From UBA12191 sp009937185 (GTDB lineage: Bacteria; Planctomycetota; UBA8108; UBA1146), in NCBI GenBank assembly GCA_938075155.1, contig CALJGL010000031.1, positions 1 through 50,021 of the forward strand: 50,021 bases of DNA. The letters run 5' to 3'. Below the pieces are notes generated by a model. The model worked only from the letters and a program-made list of their open reading frames with translations. It did not search any database and was not told where the DNA came from. Positions 15,483 through 23,825 of this stretch are shown here, in pieces (the stretch's first letter is position 1; each line of letters begins with the position of its first letter). The position numbers were made by a program, and so were the translations under genes.

Positions 15483-16873
15483 GAAGAAGCAGATGTCTTA
15501 ATCTGAACTTCAGCCCTCGCTTTTAGCTCTTCTGGTTTTCCATTGCCAAGATCACTGACGGATTCAGCATCCGTGAGAATCCAATTCCCAGAATTTTGAG
15601 TGAAATTGGCAGTCACCTTTAAGGGGATCTTCATGGCCCCCACTGCAGCACTCGGCATCTGGATGATCAGTTGCGCTGGTTTTTCAACTCCTTCTCCCAA
15701 CCACTCGCTAACATGTGCGACCCAGATTTCATTTCCAAGAGAATCGCGAATGGATTCACTGATGAATCTTCCTGTGGCTTTATCAAAGAGGATCTTCGCG
15801 GTTTGGGCTCCCTCAGGACGGCCTTCCCAATATGAAATATTGAGAGCGCCCACTCCAGCATACAAAGAAGGTGCTCCTGTTAGGTCGAACACCACTTCGA
15901 CACGATCCTCGGAAACCGAAACGGTACCTGCAAATAAAGAGGGAGCCTGAATCCAAAGATCTGCTGCAAGCCTGAGGTGAATGACACGATCCAGATGATA
16001 TTCCAGGAGGCGTGTTAATTTAATTTCTTCTGCAGTGGCGTCAATATCGATAACTTTACTGCTCCCAGAAGGAACATTGATCATCGAAAATTGGTAAGCG
16101 ATGGGGCTCGATGATTTCGGCTTTCCCAACCAGCGATTAGAATGCTGAAGTATTTGCGAAATTTCAGATTTATAAGGTGATTGTTCAGGGGCATTCAGGA
16201 AATAACTTTGAGCGGCGATACAGGAATCGACGTCCGCCAACTTCGTCCACAATCCTCGTAGATCATTACGAAGAGCGGGAGTCTTCAATGCTATGCGAAT
16301 CGCATTTTGAGCGTTTAGAGCCCCTGGATGTAGAGGTACCGAACTGGCGTCCTTCTCTCCCAAAATCGCCTCAAATAACTGAGCCGATGGAGGCCGAACC
16401 AAAGTTTGAAGTGCACGAAGCGTGGCAGATCGAACTATAGGACTGTGATCTGAGAACCTTGTCACGATGAGGTCTAGTACTTTAGCATCGGGTGTTCTGG
16501 CCAGTCCGTACACCGCCGCTTCTCGGGCATAAACAGTCTCGCTCTCGAGGCAACTGGAAAAGAAGTCAATTCTTTCCGCGGGGAAAGCTTCGATGACGAG
16601 CATCGTGACGACTTGACGAATTCGGCCCTCATTTTTCTCCATCAATGGCAGCAATCTCGGCAGTAACTCTTTCAACGGGTTGAGCCCAATTTCAGCCAAA
16701 GTTTGTCGTATTTGTTGGGTGGAACCTGTCGTCAATAATGTTACCCAGCGATCGACTAACTCTTCGTTGTCGCCCGTTTGAAACACCATCTCTGGCTCAG
16801 ACGGATTTGCGTACGAAATGTTCTCCACGGCGAGAACGTGACTGCTGATCAGTAGTGCCCATAAAAAAATCAT
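15395..16873 (-). CDS. Exported HEAT-repeat protein
   Basis: About 492 residues from the ATG at 16873, which directly begins a signal peptide (MIFLWALLISSHVLA). Residues about 40-230 are helical HEAT-like repeats (PEARTP/REAAVYGLARTPDAKVLDLIV, RSATLRALQTL). The C-terminal half is beta-rich (FSMINVPSGSSKVIDID, then VEVVFDLTGAPSLYAG) and unrecognised. The tail is Ser/Gly/Thr-rich and overlaps the convergent TPR gene by 88 bases. The chosen start lies 14 bases after the upstream fadJ-like stop; an ATG at 16912 would overlap it. Periplasmic location is predicted; function is unknown. Confidence 0.78.
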   Translation of the reverse strand: MIFLWALLISSHVLAVENISYANPSEPEMVFQTGDNEELVDRWVTLLTTGSTQQIRQTLAEIGLNPLKELLPRLLPLMEKNEGRIRQVVTMLVIEAFPAERIDFFSSCLESETVYAREAAVYGLARTPDAKVLDLIVTRFSDHSPIVRSATLRALQTLVRPPSAQLFEAILGEKDASSVPLHPGALNAQNAIRIALKTPALRNDLRGLWTKLADVDSCIAAQSYFLNAPEQSPYKSEISQILQHSNRWLGKPKSSSPIAYQFSMINVPSGSSKVIDIDATAEEIKLTRLLEYHLDRVIHLRLAADLWIQAPSLFAGTVSVSEDRVEVVFDLTGAPSLYAGVGALNISYWEGRPEGAQTAKILFDKATGRFISESIRDSLGNEIWVAHVSEWLGEGVEKPAQLIIQMPSAAVGAMKIPLKVTANFTQNSGNWILTDAESVSDLGNGKPEELKARAEVQIKTSASSQRGAVPTGEASTGDSDSGQGSTAGSPRE

Positions 16874-16886
16874 TGGTTGGAATCTC

Positions 16887-19058
16887 TCACGAATAAAATG
16901 GTTCGTTGGCATGGGCCAATTTACACAAGTAAGAAGACGGAGTTCTGGGGTCTCCAGCCCCGTGTGCTTTCTCCAGTCGATCAACGATGACTTGAAGACC
17001 TTGTGCGTCTGCATCGCGAAGCAAACCCCCCAAATGCGGTGGGAAACCGGTTCCCATAATCATGGCAAGATCGAGCATGCCAGGATCCTGAACAACGTTC
17101 TCCTCTAGGCAGCGAGCGGCTTCGTCTATCATGGGATCTACGAGAGCAGCAATGATTTGATCTGGAGTTCTCGGTTTGTTGATGAGCTGTGAAGCATTGA
17201 CAGGAATATCGTTTTTAGTATTCCAAGTCATCTGGCGGCCTTGATGGCGATAAAATCCAATTTTGGACTTTTTCCCTAACCAGTTTTTCTGAACCATGTC
17301 TGAGAGCATTGAAGAAGCTTTGTAGCGGTCACCATAGGCCGCAAAAAGCGTGTTCGATACTTCCAAGCCGACGTCTAATCCGACTTCGTCCATCAATCTA
17401 AAGGGCCCCATCGGTAGGCCGTGCTTTCTAGCCACTTCGTCAATTAATGGGCCCGGTGTCCCCGTAAGAAGTAGGCGAGAAGCACTGAGCATGTATGGAA
17501 TTAAAATCCTGTTTACGAGGAAGCCTGGAGAATCTTTAACGATGACGGGGTACTTCCCCAGTTTCCGAGCAAGAGAGAGAGCTTTTCCCACAGTTTCGGG
17601 AGATGTCCATTCTCCTGGAATCACTTCAACAAGAGGCATTCTGGGAACTGGATTGAAAAAGTGCAGCCCCACTACCCGATCAGCCACAGGACTATTTTCT
17701 TGAATGAGAGTCACGCTTAATGCTGAGGTATTCGTCGCGAAAATAGCATCTTCAGGTAAGCGGTCTGCAATGTCTGCTAGGACAGACTTCTTAACGTCCA
17801 TACGTTCTACGACGGCCTCAAGTACGCAGCCGCATTTTTTTAGACCATGCAATTCTTTCCCATATGTCAGTGAGGAAAGAAGCGCGTCTCTTTTTTGAGT
17901 TGTGACGCGACGTTTTTTGAATCGCTGATGAAGATCATTACCAATAACTTTTAGGCCCGAAAGCAGTGAGTCGCTTGAAATGTCCCGGAGTCTTACAGGG
18001 ATACCTTTTTGTAGTGCTACTGATGCAACACCCGACCCCATAGTCCCGGCTCCCAAAACGATCAGAGATTTTTCATCGTCCCAATCGCCTGTAGGTTCTT
18101 CATGGGTTCCTCTTCGGGATCTTTCCGAATCCTGGAAAATGTTAACTAGATTCCGGGAGATAGTCCCTGTGACCAGTTGGGATATTTGACGAGCTTCAAG
18201 GACCAGGGACGATTCTAGAGAATTTGAAGCGGCGTAACTGGCCACTTCGATGGCTTTTTCCGGTGCAGGCATTTTCCCACCGGTCTTTTTTCGGACTGTT
18301 TTCAACGCTTGTTGAGAAACGAAATAACGACCGAGCGCAGTGCCGTCAATCAGTCGAGATAAGAAACCTGATCGAAGTTTGGAACGTCGTGCCACCACGG
18401 ATTTCAGATTATCAGAGAGCATTGTATCGATGGTTTTGATCGCTAATGTTCGAAAACCTTCCGGTGCGACGAGGGCATCTACCACGCCTCTTTTGAGGGC
18501 CGCCTTCGCAGGCATACGTCCGGCAGGAAGTATCCATTGGAGAGCCCCTCTGAGGCCGAGTAGCCTCGTCATACGAACGGTCCCCCCGAATCCAGGGATA
18601 ATGCCCAGATTCACTTCGGGGAGTCCTATTCTCGTCGACGGGTCATTCACTGCGATTCGAACTGAGCAACCCAGTGCGAGCTCGAGGCCACCTCCTAGGC
18701 AGACGCCATTGATGACGCAAAAACTGGGAACTGGGAATCCACTGAAGTTACCAAAGAGATCTTGGGTCAGCCGGCATTGATCAAAGACTTCATCAGGATC
18801 ACTCGCGGATTCAATGATGTCGAGATCTGCACCTGATATGAAGTATCCGTCTTTTGCACTTGAGACGATGACCGCCTGAATTCCATCGTGTTCGATGGCT
18901 CTTGGCAAGGTTTTCTTCAAGTCTTCCAAAACAGATCGGCTGAGTACATTCGCATTCGATTCTGCATCGATAACGATGTGAAGAAAACGTCCTTTGGGGT
19001 CTTCTGTTGGGAACACTCCGTCCCAAACTGAAGAACGGATCAGTTTAAATTGACTCAT
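16887..19058 (-). CDS. fadJ: FadJ/FadB-like enoyl-CoA hydratase / 3-hydroxyacyl-CoA dehydrogenase
   Basis: 723 residues, the normal length for the beta-oxidation multifunctional alpha subunit. The N-terminal crotonase domain shows SGADLDI, the oxyanion region GGGLELALGC and the catalytic-glutamate segment IGLPEVNLGIIPGFGG. The dehydrogenase domain begins at about residue 320 with the NAD-binding IVLGAGTMGSGVA, followed by HFFNPVPRMPLVEVI, and ends with two C-terminal dehydrogenase domains. The ATG at 19058 overlaps the thiolase stop (ATGA) and has GGAAGG upstream. With the thiolase it completes three steps of the cycle. FadB versus FadJ cannot be decided from sequence alone; the gene order (thiolase first) resembles fadIJ. 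Confidence 0.9.
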   Translation of the reverse strand: MSQFKLIRSSVWDGVFPTEDPKGRFLHIVIDAESNANVLSRSVLEDLKKTLPRAIEHDGIQAVIVSSAKDGYFISGADLDIIESASDPDEVFDQCRLTQDLFGNFSGFPVPSFCVINGVCLGGGLELALGCSVRIAVNDPSTRIGLPEVNLGIIPGFGGTVRMTRLLGLRGALQWILPAGRMPAKAALKRGVVDALVAPEGFRTLAIKTIDTMLSDNLKSVVARRSKLRSGFLSRLIDGTALGRYFVSQQALKTVRKKTGGKMPAPEKAIEVASYAASNSLESSLVLEARQISQLVTGTISRNLVNIFQDSERSRRGTHEEPTGDWDDEKSLIVLGAGTMGSGVASVALQKGIPVRLRDISSDSLLSGLKVIGNDLHQRFKKRRVTTQKRDALLSSLTYGKELHGLKKCGCVLEAVVERMDVKKSVLADIADRLPEDAIFATNTSALSVTLIQENSPVADRVVGLHFFNPVPRMPLVEVIPGEWTSPETVGKALSLARKLGKYPVIVKDSPGFLVNRILIPYMLSASRLLLTGTPGPLIDEVARKHGLPMGPFRLMDEVGLDVGLEVSNTLFAAYGDRYKASSMLSDMVQKNWLGKKSKIGFYRHQGRQMTWNTKNDIPVNASQLINKPRTPDQIIAALVDPMIDEAARCLEENVVQDPGMLDLAMIMGTGFPPHLGGLLRDADAQGLQVIVDRLEKAHGAGDPRTPSSYLCKLAHANEPFYS

Positions 19059-20341
19059 GCTGACCATCCTTCCAGAAGCACTGCGCCTCCTTGGCCCCCA
19101 CCCACGCACATCGTGGCGATACCGTGACCGCCTCCAGACTCATGCAGTTGGCGAGCCAATGTCAGGACGATTCTGGTGCCTGACGCTCCAACAGGATGTC
19201 CCAATGATATGGCCCCTCCATGTGGATTTAATCGATCTTCTGGGATCGCGCCGGGAACAGCTTTGAAGCCCGCCATTTTGGAATAGCTCGGGCTTTCAAG
19301 CGCTTGCTGACACGCCAGGACTTGAGCAGCAAAGGCTTCATTCAGTTCAACAATCGAAATATCTTTCAGTGATAATCCCGCATCGTTCAGTACCGCTGCC
19401 ATCGCGTGTACGGGACCTAAGCCCATTCTCAATGGGTCGCACCCCGTGAATCGAGCGCCGAGCATTCGAGCCAAGGGCTGATAGCCTTCTGCAACTGCTC
19501 TAGATTCCCTCATCATGAGAAGCATTGCGGCTCCGTCAGTGATGCCGCATGAGTTGGCCACAGTGACGGTTCCTATCTTTTTTTCGAAGTAGGGTTTCAT
19601 ACGACCCATTTTTACGGGATCTGTATTTTCTCGCGGCCCAATGTCCTCCGTCAGCATTTCGTCGAGGTGTGGCGGGATAGCAAAAGGAGAGATTTCTCTA
19701 GTGAAAGCATCTCGTGAAGAGACGGCTTTTCTATGACTTTCCATGGCGAATCGATCTTGATCTTCTCTTGAAATATTCCATTCACGAGCTAAACGCTCAG
19801 CGGTATCACCCATCATTTCTCCGCTGAAGGGATCTTTCAGTCCTTCGAGAAGTGCGATTCTAGGCTTGAGGTCAGACCAGCGAAAAGAAGAGAAACCAGC
19901 CAGCTTTTCTTTGAGGGATCGAGCCTTATTAATCGAGACGAGTTTGAAAGCCAGACTGAGAGGAAAAAGGAGTGGAATACGACTCATAGACTCAGCGCCA
20001 CCCGCAAGAATCGCTGTTTTTTCATTCGATTGGATACGAAGCATCGCATCGACGACAGACTGCATACCACTGGCGCAGTTTCTGGCGACAGTATAAGCAG
20101 GGACTGGTACGGGTAACCCGGAGTGAAGGCTGACCACTCTTGCGGGGTTGGCCCGATCGGGAGGCTGAGCACAGCACCCCAAGATCAATTCGTCAATCTC
20201 GTCGACCGGAAAGCCTGTGACATCGAGCAACTCTCGAGTGCAGGAAGTCGCGAGCACGTCTACCGAGGTATTGACTAGGTTTTCCCCAGATCGTACAAAC
20301 GGCGTCCTGCGTCCTTCGACGATTACGACGGGATCATTCAA
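19055..20341 (-). CDS. fadI: Acetyl-CoA acyltransferase (3-ketoacyl-CoA thiolase)
   Basis: 428 residues. It cleaves 3-ketoacyl-CoA with CoA in fatty acid beta-oxidation. The nucleophile is C89 in RNCASGMQ; H382 lies in SLGHPVGASG and the second catalytic cysteine, C412, in CVGGGQGG; NEAFAAQ is also present. All thiolase catalytic elements are intact. The length exceeds the usual 390 residues and is closer to FadI. The start is a TTG 16 bases after the stop of the VWA gene, with AAGGG upstream; no ATG is available nearby. Coupled to the multifunctional enzyme gene downstream. Confidence 0.9.
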   Translation of the reverse strand: MNDPVVIVEGRRTPFVRSGENLVNTSVDVLATSCTRELLDVTGFPVDEIDELILGCCAQPPDRANPARVVSLHSGLPVPVPAYTVARNCASGMQSVVDAMLRIQSNEKTAILAGGAESMSRIPLLFPLSLAFKLVSINKARSLKEKLAGFSSFRWSDLKPRIALLEGLKDPFSGEMMGDTAERLAREWNISREDQDRFAMESHRKAVSSRDAFTREISPFAIPPHLDEMLTEDIGPRENTDPVKMGRMKPYFEKKIGTVTVANSCGITDGAAMLLMMRESRAVAEGYQPLARMLGARFTGCDPLRMGLGPVHAMAAVLNDAGLSLKDISIVELNEAFAAQVLACQQALESPSYSKMAGFKAVPGAIPEDRLNPHGGAISLGHPVGASGTRIVLTLARQLHESGGGHGIATMCVGGGQGGAVLLEGWSA

Positions 20342-20357
20342 TAGGTCTACCCTTTCC

Positions 20358-21707
20358 TCAACGTATTCTTACGTATCTGCCATTGTTATCAGCAGCGAGT
20401 TTTTGCAGGAATTCTTCTTCAGCATCGACGAATCCTAAAGTGAAAATACGGATACCCCGCAGATGATTGACCGCCTTGGTTTCGGCAAGGATTCTTCTCA
20501 TTAATTCTGGTGCATCGGGCGGGAGATTATTACCTCTCGTACCCATATGTGTGGGTGCACCATCTGTGATCAAGTATATCGTATCAACAGTAGGGTCACC
20601 TAAAGCCATATGTAATGCCTCGTCGGTGACTGTTATTCCGGTGGCATTTAAAGATTCAATGAATTTCACAGCGTCAGTACGATGCTTTCGATTCGCTTCT
20701 TTGAGCACAGGGCTCCAGGGAGATACCTCCGTAGAGTATGCAATCACGGTAAAACGTTTATTCTCACCGAGGCCTTCGATCGCCCTTTTGAGCTCCGATT
20801 GAGCTCTCAAAATTCTTCTGCGGGATTCCATGAGTTTTGAAATCTTTTCTTCGACAGATTCCCCAACTCCGGTAGAGCGACTCACTTTATTGAGTTGTTC
20901 TTCACTCGGCGGGTCTGTTGCCAGCATCGAGCCAGAAATATCGATGATGAAAGCGATGTTTCTACCCGTGATATCAAGCCCGAAGAGTCCTGTTCCTGTC
21001 ATCTTTTCAACAGGGGCCGAAAGGTCTACTTTCGAAGGGTCTAATTTATCTCGGTGAACACTGATCCATGATTTATATGCCGCTGAATCATGCAAGGAGA
21101 TGCCTGTTAACCTGTGGAGACTGTCGCGACACGTCAGCCAGGCTCTATCTTTTGCCATTTTTTCCAGCTCGTCTCTCCCCCCCTTAGCGGCACGCTCACG
21201 GGTAGTAGAACCTTCCCATCTTTTCATGGCAGAGATGAGAGGCTCGATAACGAGTATGTCTTGAGTACGACCCAATATTTGGGAAGCCACGATGACAACC
21301 TGTGGAGCTTTGTCGTGAAGAGCTTTGAGGGAAAGCGAAACGCTGTCGGAACCTTTGGATTGAAGTGAAGCATACAAACCCAAAGTCCTGGCGGGCCAGT
21401 CCGGGTGCTTTTTCACCAACTTTTCCAACTCATTATCAAACTTTGGACCTTGAAGAGTTCCTAATATCCGAGTGGCGTCAACGAACACTCGATGTCGATC
21501 AACGCTATACCATGCGCTCTCTGGTGCCGCCTCTACTTTGGCGACGGCATCTGCGATAGGACGTACAGCTTTGTATGAATCTTTCTCTACCAGTTCTCGC
21601 ATTCGCGAGAGAAGACCATTTGCGTCCTGATTTTTTACAAACTGATCAAGTTGCTTGTCCCCCGCAACGTTGAAAAAGAGTAGCGAAGCGACGATGAGAT
21701 TTAACAA
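20358..21707 (-). CDS. Exported VWA-domain protein with an N-terminal helical repeat region
   Basis: 449 residues from a TTG start that overlaps the glyS stop by seven bases. A short signal-like hydrophobic N-terminus precedes a helical, HEAT-like region (residues 20-200). A von Willebrand factor A domain occupies about 248-449, with the MIDAS motif DISGSM at 256-261, a TGITVTDEAL segment and YLITDGAPTH. It likely binds a metal and a protein partner. Proteins of this design are frequent in Planctomycetes; no function is assigned. The downstream thiolase follows after 16 bases, but a link to fatty acid oxidation is not implied. Confidence 0.82.
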   Translation of the reverse strand: MLNLIVASLLFFNVAGDKQLDQFVKNQDANGLLSRMRELVEKDSYKAVRPIADAVAKVEAAPESAWYSVDRHRVFVDATRILGTLQGPKFDNELEKLVKKHPDWPARTLGLYASLQSKGSDSVSLSLKALHDKAPQVVIVASQILGRTQDILVIEPLISAMKRWEGSTTRERAAKGGRDELEKMAKDRAWLTCRDSLHRLTGISLHDSAAYKSWISVHRDKLDPSKVDLSAPVEKMTGTGLFGLDITGRNIAFIIDISGSMLATDPPSEEQLNKVSRSTGVGESVEEKISKLMESRRRILRAQSELKRAIEGLGENKRFTVIAYSTEVSPWSPVLKEANRKHRTDAVKFIESLNATGITVTDEALHMALGDPTVDTIYLITDGAPTHMGTRGNNLPPDAPELMRRILAETKAVNHLRGIRIFTLGFVDAEEEFLQKLAADNNGRYVRIR

Positions 21708-23329
21708 TCGATAGCCTCCTGGATGGCTTGAATCGCTTCATCCACTTTTAATCGGGTTTGAACCATCGAATCACGTTCCCTCAAAGTTACTGTTTCGTCA
21801 CTGAGAGTTTCACCGTCAACAGTGACGCAGAATGGAGTGCCTGCTTCGTCCATGCGTCGGTAACGTCGGCCCACTGCACCTTTAACATCATAGAAAACGG
21901 GGAACTTTCTCTTTAGTTCCCGATAGATTTCCTGGGCTTTTTCGGGCATTCCGTCCTTCTTTACGAGTGGAAGCACAGCGGCTTTCATCGGGGCGAGGCG
22001 AGGGTGGAACTTCAGAACGACTCTCGATTGCATTTCACCTTTATCGTCAGGTGCATTGTCTTCTGTGTACGCCTCGCAAAGAAACGCCAAAGCAGCTCGA
22101 TCAGCACCGGCAGAAGGCTCTATCACATGTGGAATAAATTTTTCGTTAGAAACCGGATCTCGGTAACTGAGATCTTTTCCACTACCTTTCCAAAGAGGCT
22201 TGCCGTTTTCTCCCAATTGAACTTCTAAAGGCTTGGAATTGGGATCAAGCTTGCCCTCCATGTGGCTACGGAGATCGAAATCGCCACGATGCGCAATGCC
22301 TTCTAATTCTCCGTATTCGCCCTCTGGAAGGAATGGGAACGCGTATTCAATGTCAGCGGTTCCCGTGGAGTAATGGCTGAGTTCGTCAGAATGGTGTTCT
22401 CGAAGAATGAGGTTTTCAGAAGATAACCCGTGGTTGAGATACCAATTCATTCTGCGATCTCGCCAGTAGCTATACCATTCTTGAGAGGTGTCAGGATGGC
22501 AAAAGAATTCAACTTCCATTTGCTCGAATTCACGCACTCTAAATGTGAAGTTTCTGGGCGTGATCTCATTCCTGAAACTTTTTCCAACTTGGGCAATACC
22601 AAATGGGATTTTGACTCGAGACGAATCCACGACATTTTTGAAATTTACAAAAATCCCCTGTGCGGTTTCAGGTCTGAGGTAAGCCATGCTGTCTTCATTA
22701 TGAAGAGCACCCATTTGAGTTTTGAACATCAGGTTAAATTCGCGAGGTTCCGTCAGTGTCCCTGCGTCTTTTGCATCAGGACCCAGAACCAATTCTAGTT
22801 CATCAATAGTTTCAAGACTGCAAGCGCTGCCGTCCCATTTTATCTGATCACGATCCTTGGCTCTTAAACCAAAGAACTTCTGCGCTCGGGCGGTGAATGC
22901 TTCATCCTCTTCTTCAGGATCAGCCATTGCCGTCACGAAAACTTTTTTATCTCGGTACTCTGCCCAACGACCTCTCAGTTGATCGTGACGATACCGTTTC
23001 TTAGATTCTTTGCAGTCCACCATCATGTCGTGGAACAGGTCGTGGTGACCTGAGCAACGCCAAACTTGAGGGTGCATAATTATTGAGCAGTCGAGACCTG
23101 TCATTTCGAAACTGCTATTCGCCCCGGGGAGCACTCCTATGTCGTCATGACGAGAAACCATGTCAGCCCACCAGGCTTCTTTGACATTTCTCTTCAACTC
23201 CACTCCGAGCGGACCGTAATCCCAACAACCATTCATTCCGCCGTAAATTTCGCTGGATTGGAAGATGAAGCCCCTGCGTTTACTCAGGGAAACTATTTTC
23301 TGCATGACACTGGGCTCTGGATTACTCAA
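21701..23329 (-). CDS. glyS: Glycyl-tRNA synthetase, single-chain dimeric type
   Basis: 542 residues. Charges tRNA-Gly with glycine. This is the alpha2 class II type (glyQS), as shown by the N-terminal RRGFIFQSSEIYGG, motif 2 (RNEITPRNFTFRVREFEQ), LRPETAQGIF, and the terminal anticodon-binding domain with KGAVGRRYRRMDEAG. The start is a TTG with a strong AGGAGG four bases upstream; an ATG eight codons later lacks this. A 6-bp hairpin lies just before the ribosome binding site. The gene is divergent from a small orphan gene. Confidence 0.95.
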   Translation of the reverse strand: MSNPEPSVMQKIVSLSKRRGFIFQSSEIYGGMNGCWDYGPLGVELKRNVKEAWWADMVSRHDDIGVLPGANSSFEMTGLDCSIIMHPQVWRCSGHHDLFHDMMVDCKESKKRYRHDQLRGRWAEYRDKKVFVTAMADPEEEDEAFTARAQKFFGLRAKDRDQIKWDGSACSLETIDELELVLGPDAKDAGTLTEPREFNLMFKTQMGALHNEDSMAYLRPETAQGIFVNFKNVVDSSRVKIPFGIAQVGKSFRNEITPRNFTFRVREFEQMEVEFFCHPDTSQEWYSYWRDRRMNWYLNHGLSSENLILREHHSDELSHYSTGTADIEYAFPFLPEGEYGELEGIAHRGDFDLRSHMEGKLDPNSKPLEVQLGENGKPLWKGSGKDLSYRDPVSNEKFIPHVIEPSAGADRAALAFLCEAYTEDNAPDDKGEMQSRVVLKFHPRLAPMKAAVLPLVKKDGMPEKAQEIYRELKRKFPVFYDVKGAVGRRYRRMDEAGTPFCVTVDGETLSDETVTLRERDSMVQTRLKVDEAIQAIQEAIDC

Positions 23330-23340
23330 GTGGCCTCCTA

Positions 23341-23359
23341 AGACCTCTACTGAAGGTCT
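23341..23359 (-). promoter_or_regulatory. Hairpin before the glyS ribosome binding site
   Basis: agacct/aggtct arms of 6 bp enclose a 7-nt loop, and the minus-strand hairpin ends one base before AGGAGG. It could modulate access to the ribosome. No T-box antiterminator or specifier signature was seen. Confidence 0.35.
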
Positions 23360-23460
23360 GACCGCTGTGGTTGCTCTAATGCTGCCCCAAGAGAAAGATC
23401 TCTCAGGTTCCCGTCATCCTAGAAAGAGGGCCTCCTTCTGGCAAGTTGACCCCCTTATCG

Positions 23461-23489
23461 TTGACTCAGATAGTCACTTTTCCTATACA
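23461..23489 (+). promoter_or_regulatory. Near-consensus housekeeping promoter
   Basis: TTGACT, a 17-base spacer, then TATACA at 23484-23489. The predicted start site, near 23496, lies just before the AGGAGG of the small gene at 23509. Confidence 0.7.
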
Positions 23490-23508
23490 GGACCCTTAGG
23501 AGGCCTCA

Positions 23509-23796
23509 TTGAATATTCTCACAGAAGAGCGATTAATCCAATTCCTCAGGGAGACTGTCGATTTACAAGGTATCTGCCTTGATCAATTGATCTCCTCTGG
23601 GACGAGTCCTGTTTCCGAACAAGTACTCCAAAGGTACCGAGACTTCGTTCACTCTATCCAAGTTGAAAAAGACCGGGAACCCACCCTCAAGGAGGAATTC
23701 TGGACTTGGATCTGGGAAGCTCCTGCAAACATGAACTACATCCAAATGTATGGCCGGCTTGCTTGGATCAATTTGCAGCTTCTCAATCTGTTGTAA
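23509..23796 (+). CDS. Small orphan protein, unknown function
   Basis: 95 residues. The TTG start has AGGAGG five bases upstream (23498-23503) and a near-consensus promoter directly before that, so expression is well supported. The protein is soluble, acidic in the middle and ends with a tryptophan-rich region (EEFWTWIWEAP, then YGRLAWINLQLLNLL). No signal peptide or known domain was recognised. It stands alone between the divergent glyS and the convergent argS. A weak terminator follows. Confidence 0.65.
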   Translation: MNILTEERLIQFLRETVDLQGICLDQLISSGTSPVSEQVLQRYRDFVHSIQVEKDREPTLKEEFWTWIWEAPANMNYIQMYGRLAWINLQLLNLL

Positions 23797-23825
23797 ATCT
23801 GCCCCGATCGGTACAGATATTTTTT
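23797..23825 (+). terminator. Weak terminator after the orphan gene
   Basis: atctg (23797-23801) pairs with cagat (23814-23818), followed by ATTTTTT. The stem is short; it touches the end of argS on the other strand. Confidence 0.4.

Noticed and set aside
23330..23508. T-box leader for glyS
   Set aside because: No conserved T-box sequence, specifier loop or antiterminator; only a small hairpin near the ribosome binding site.
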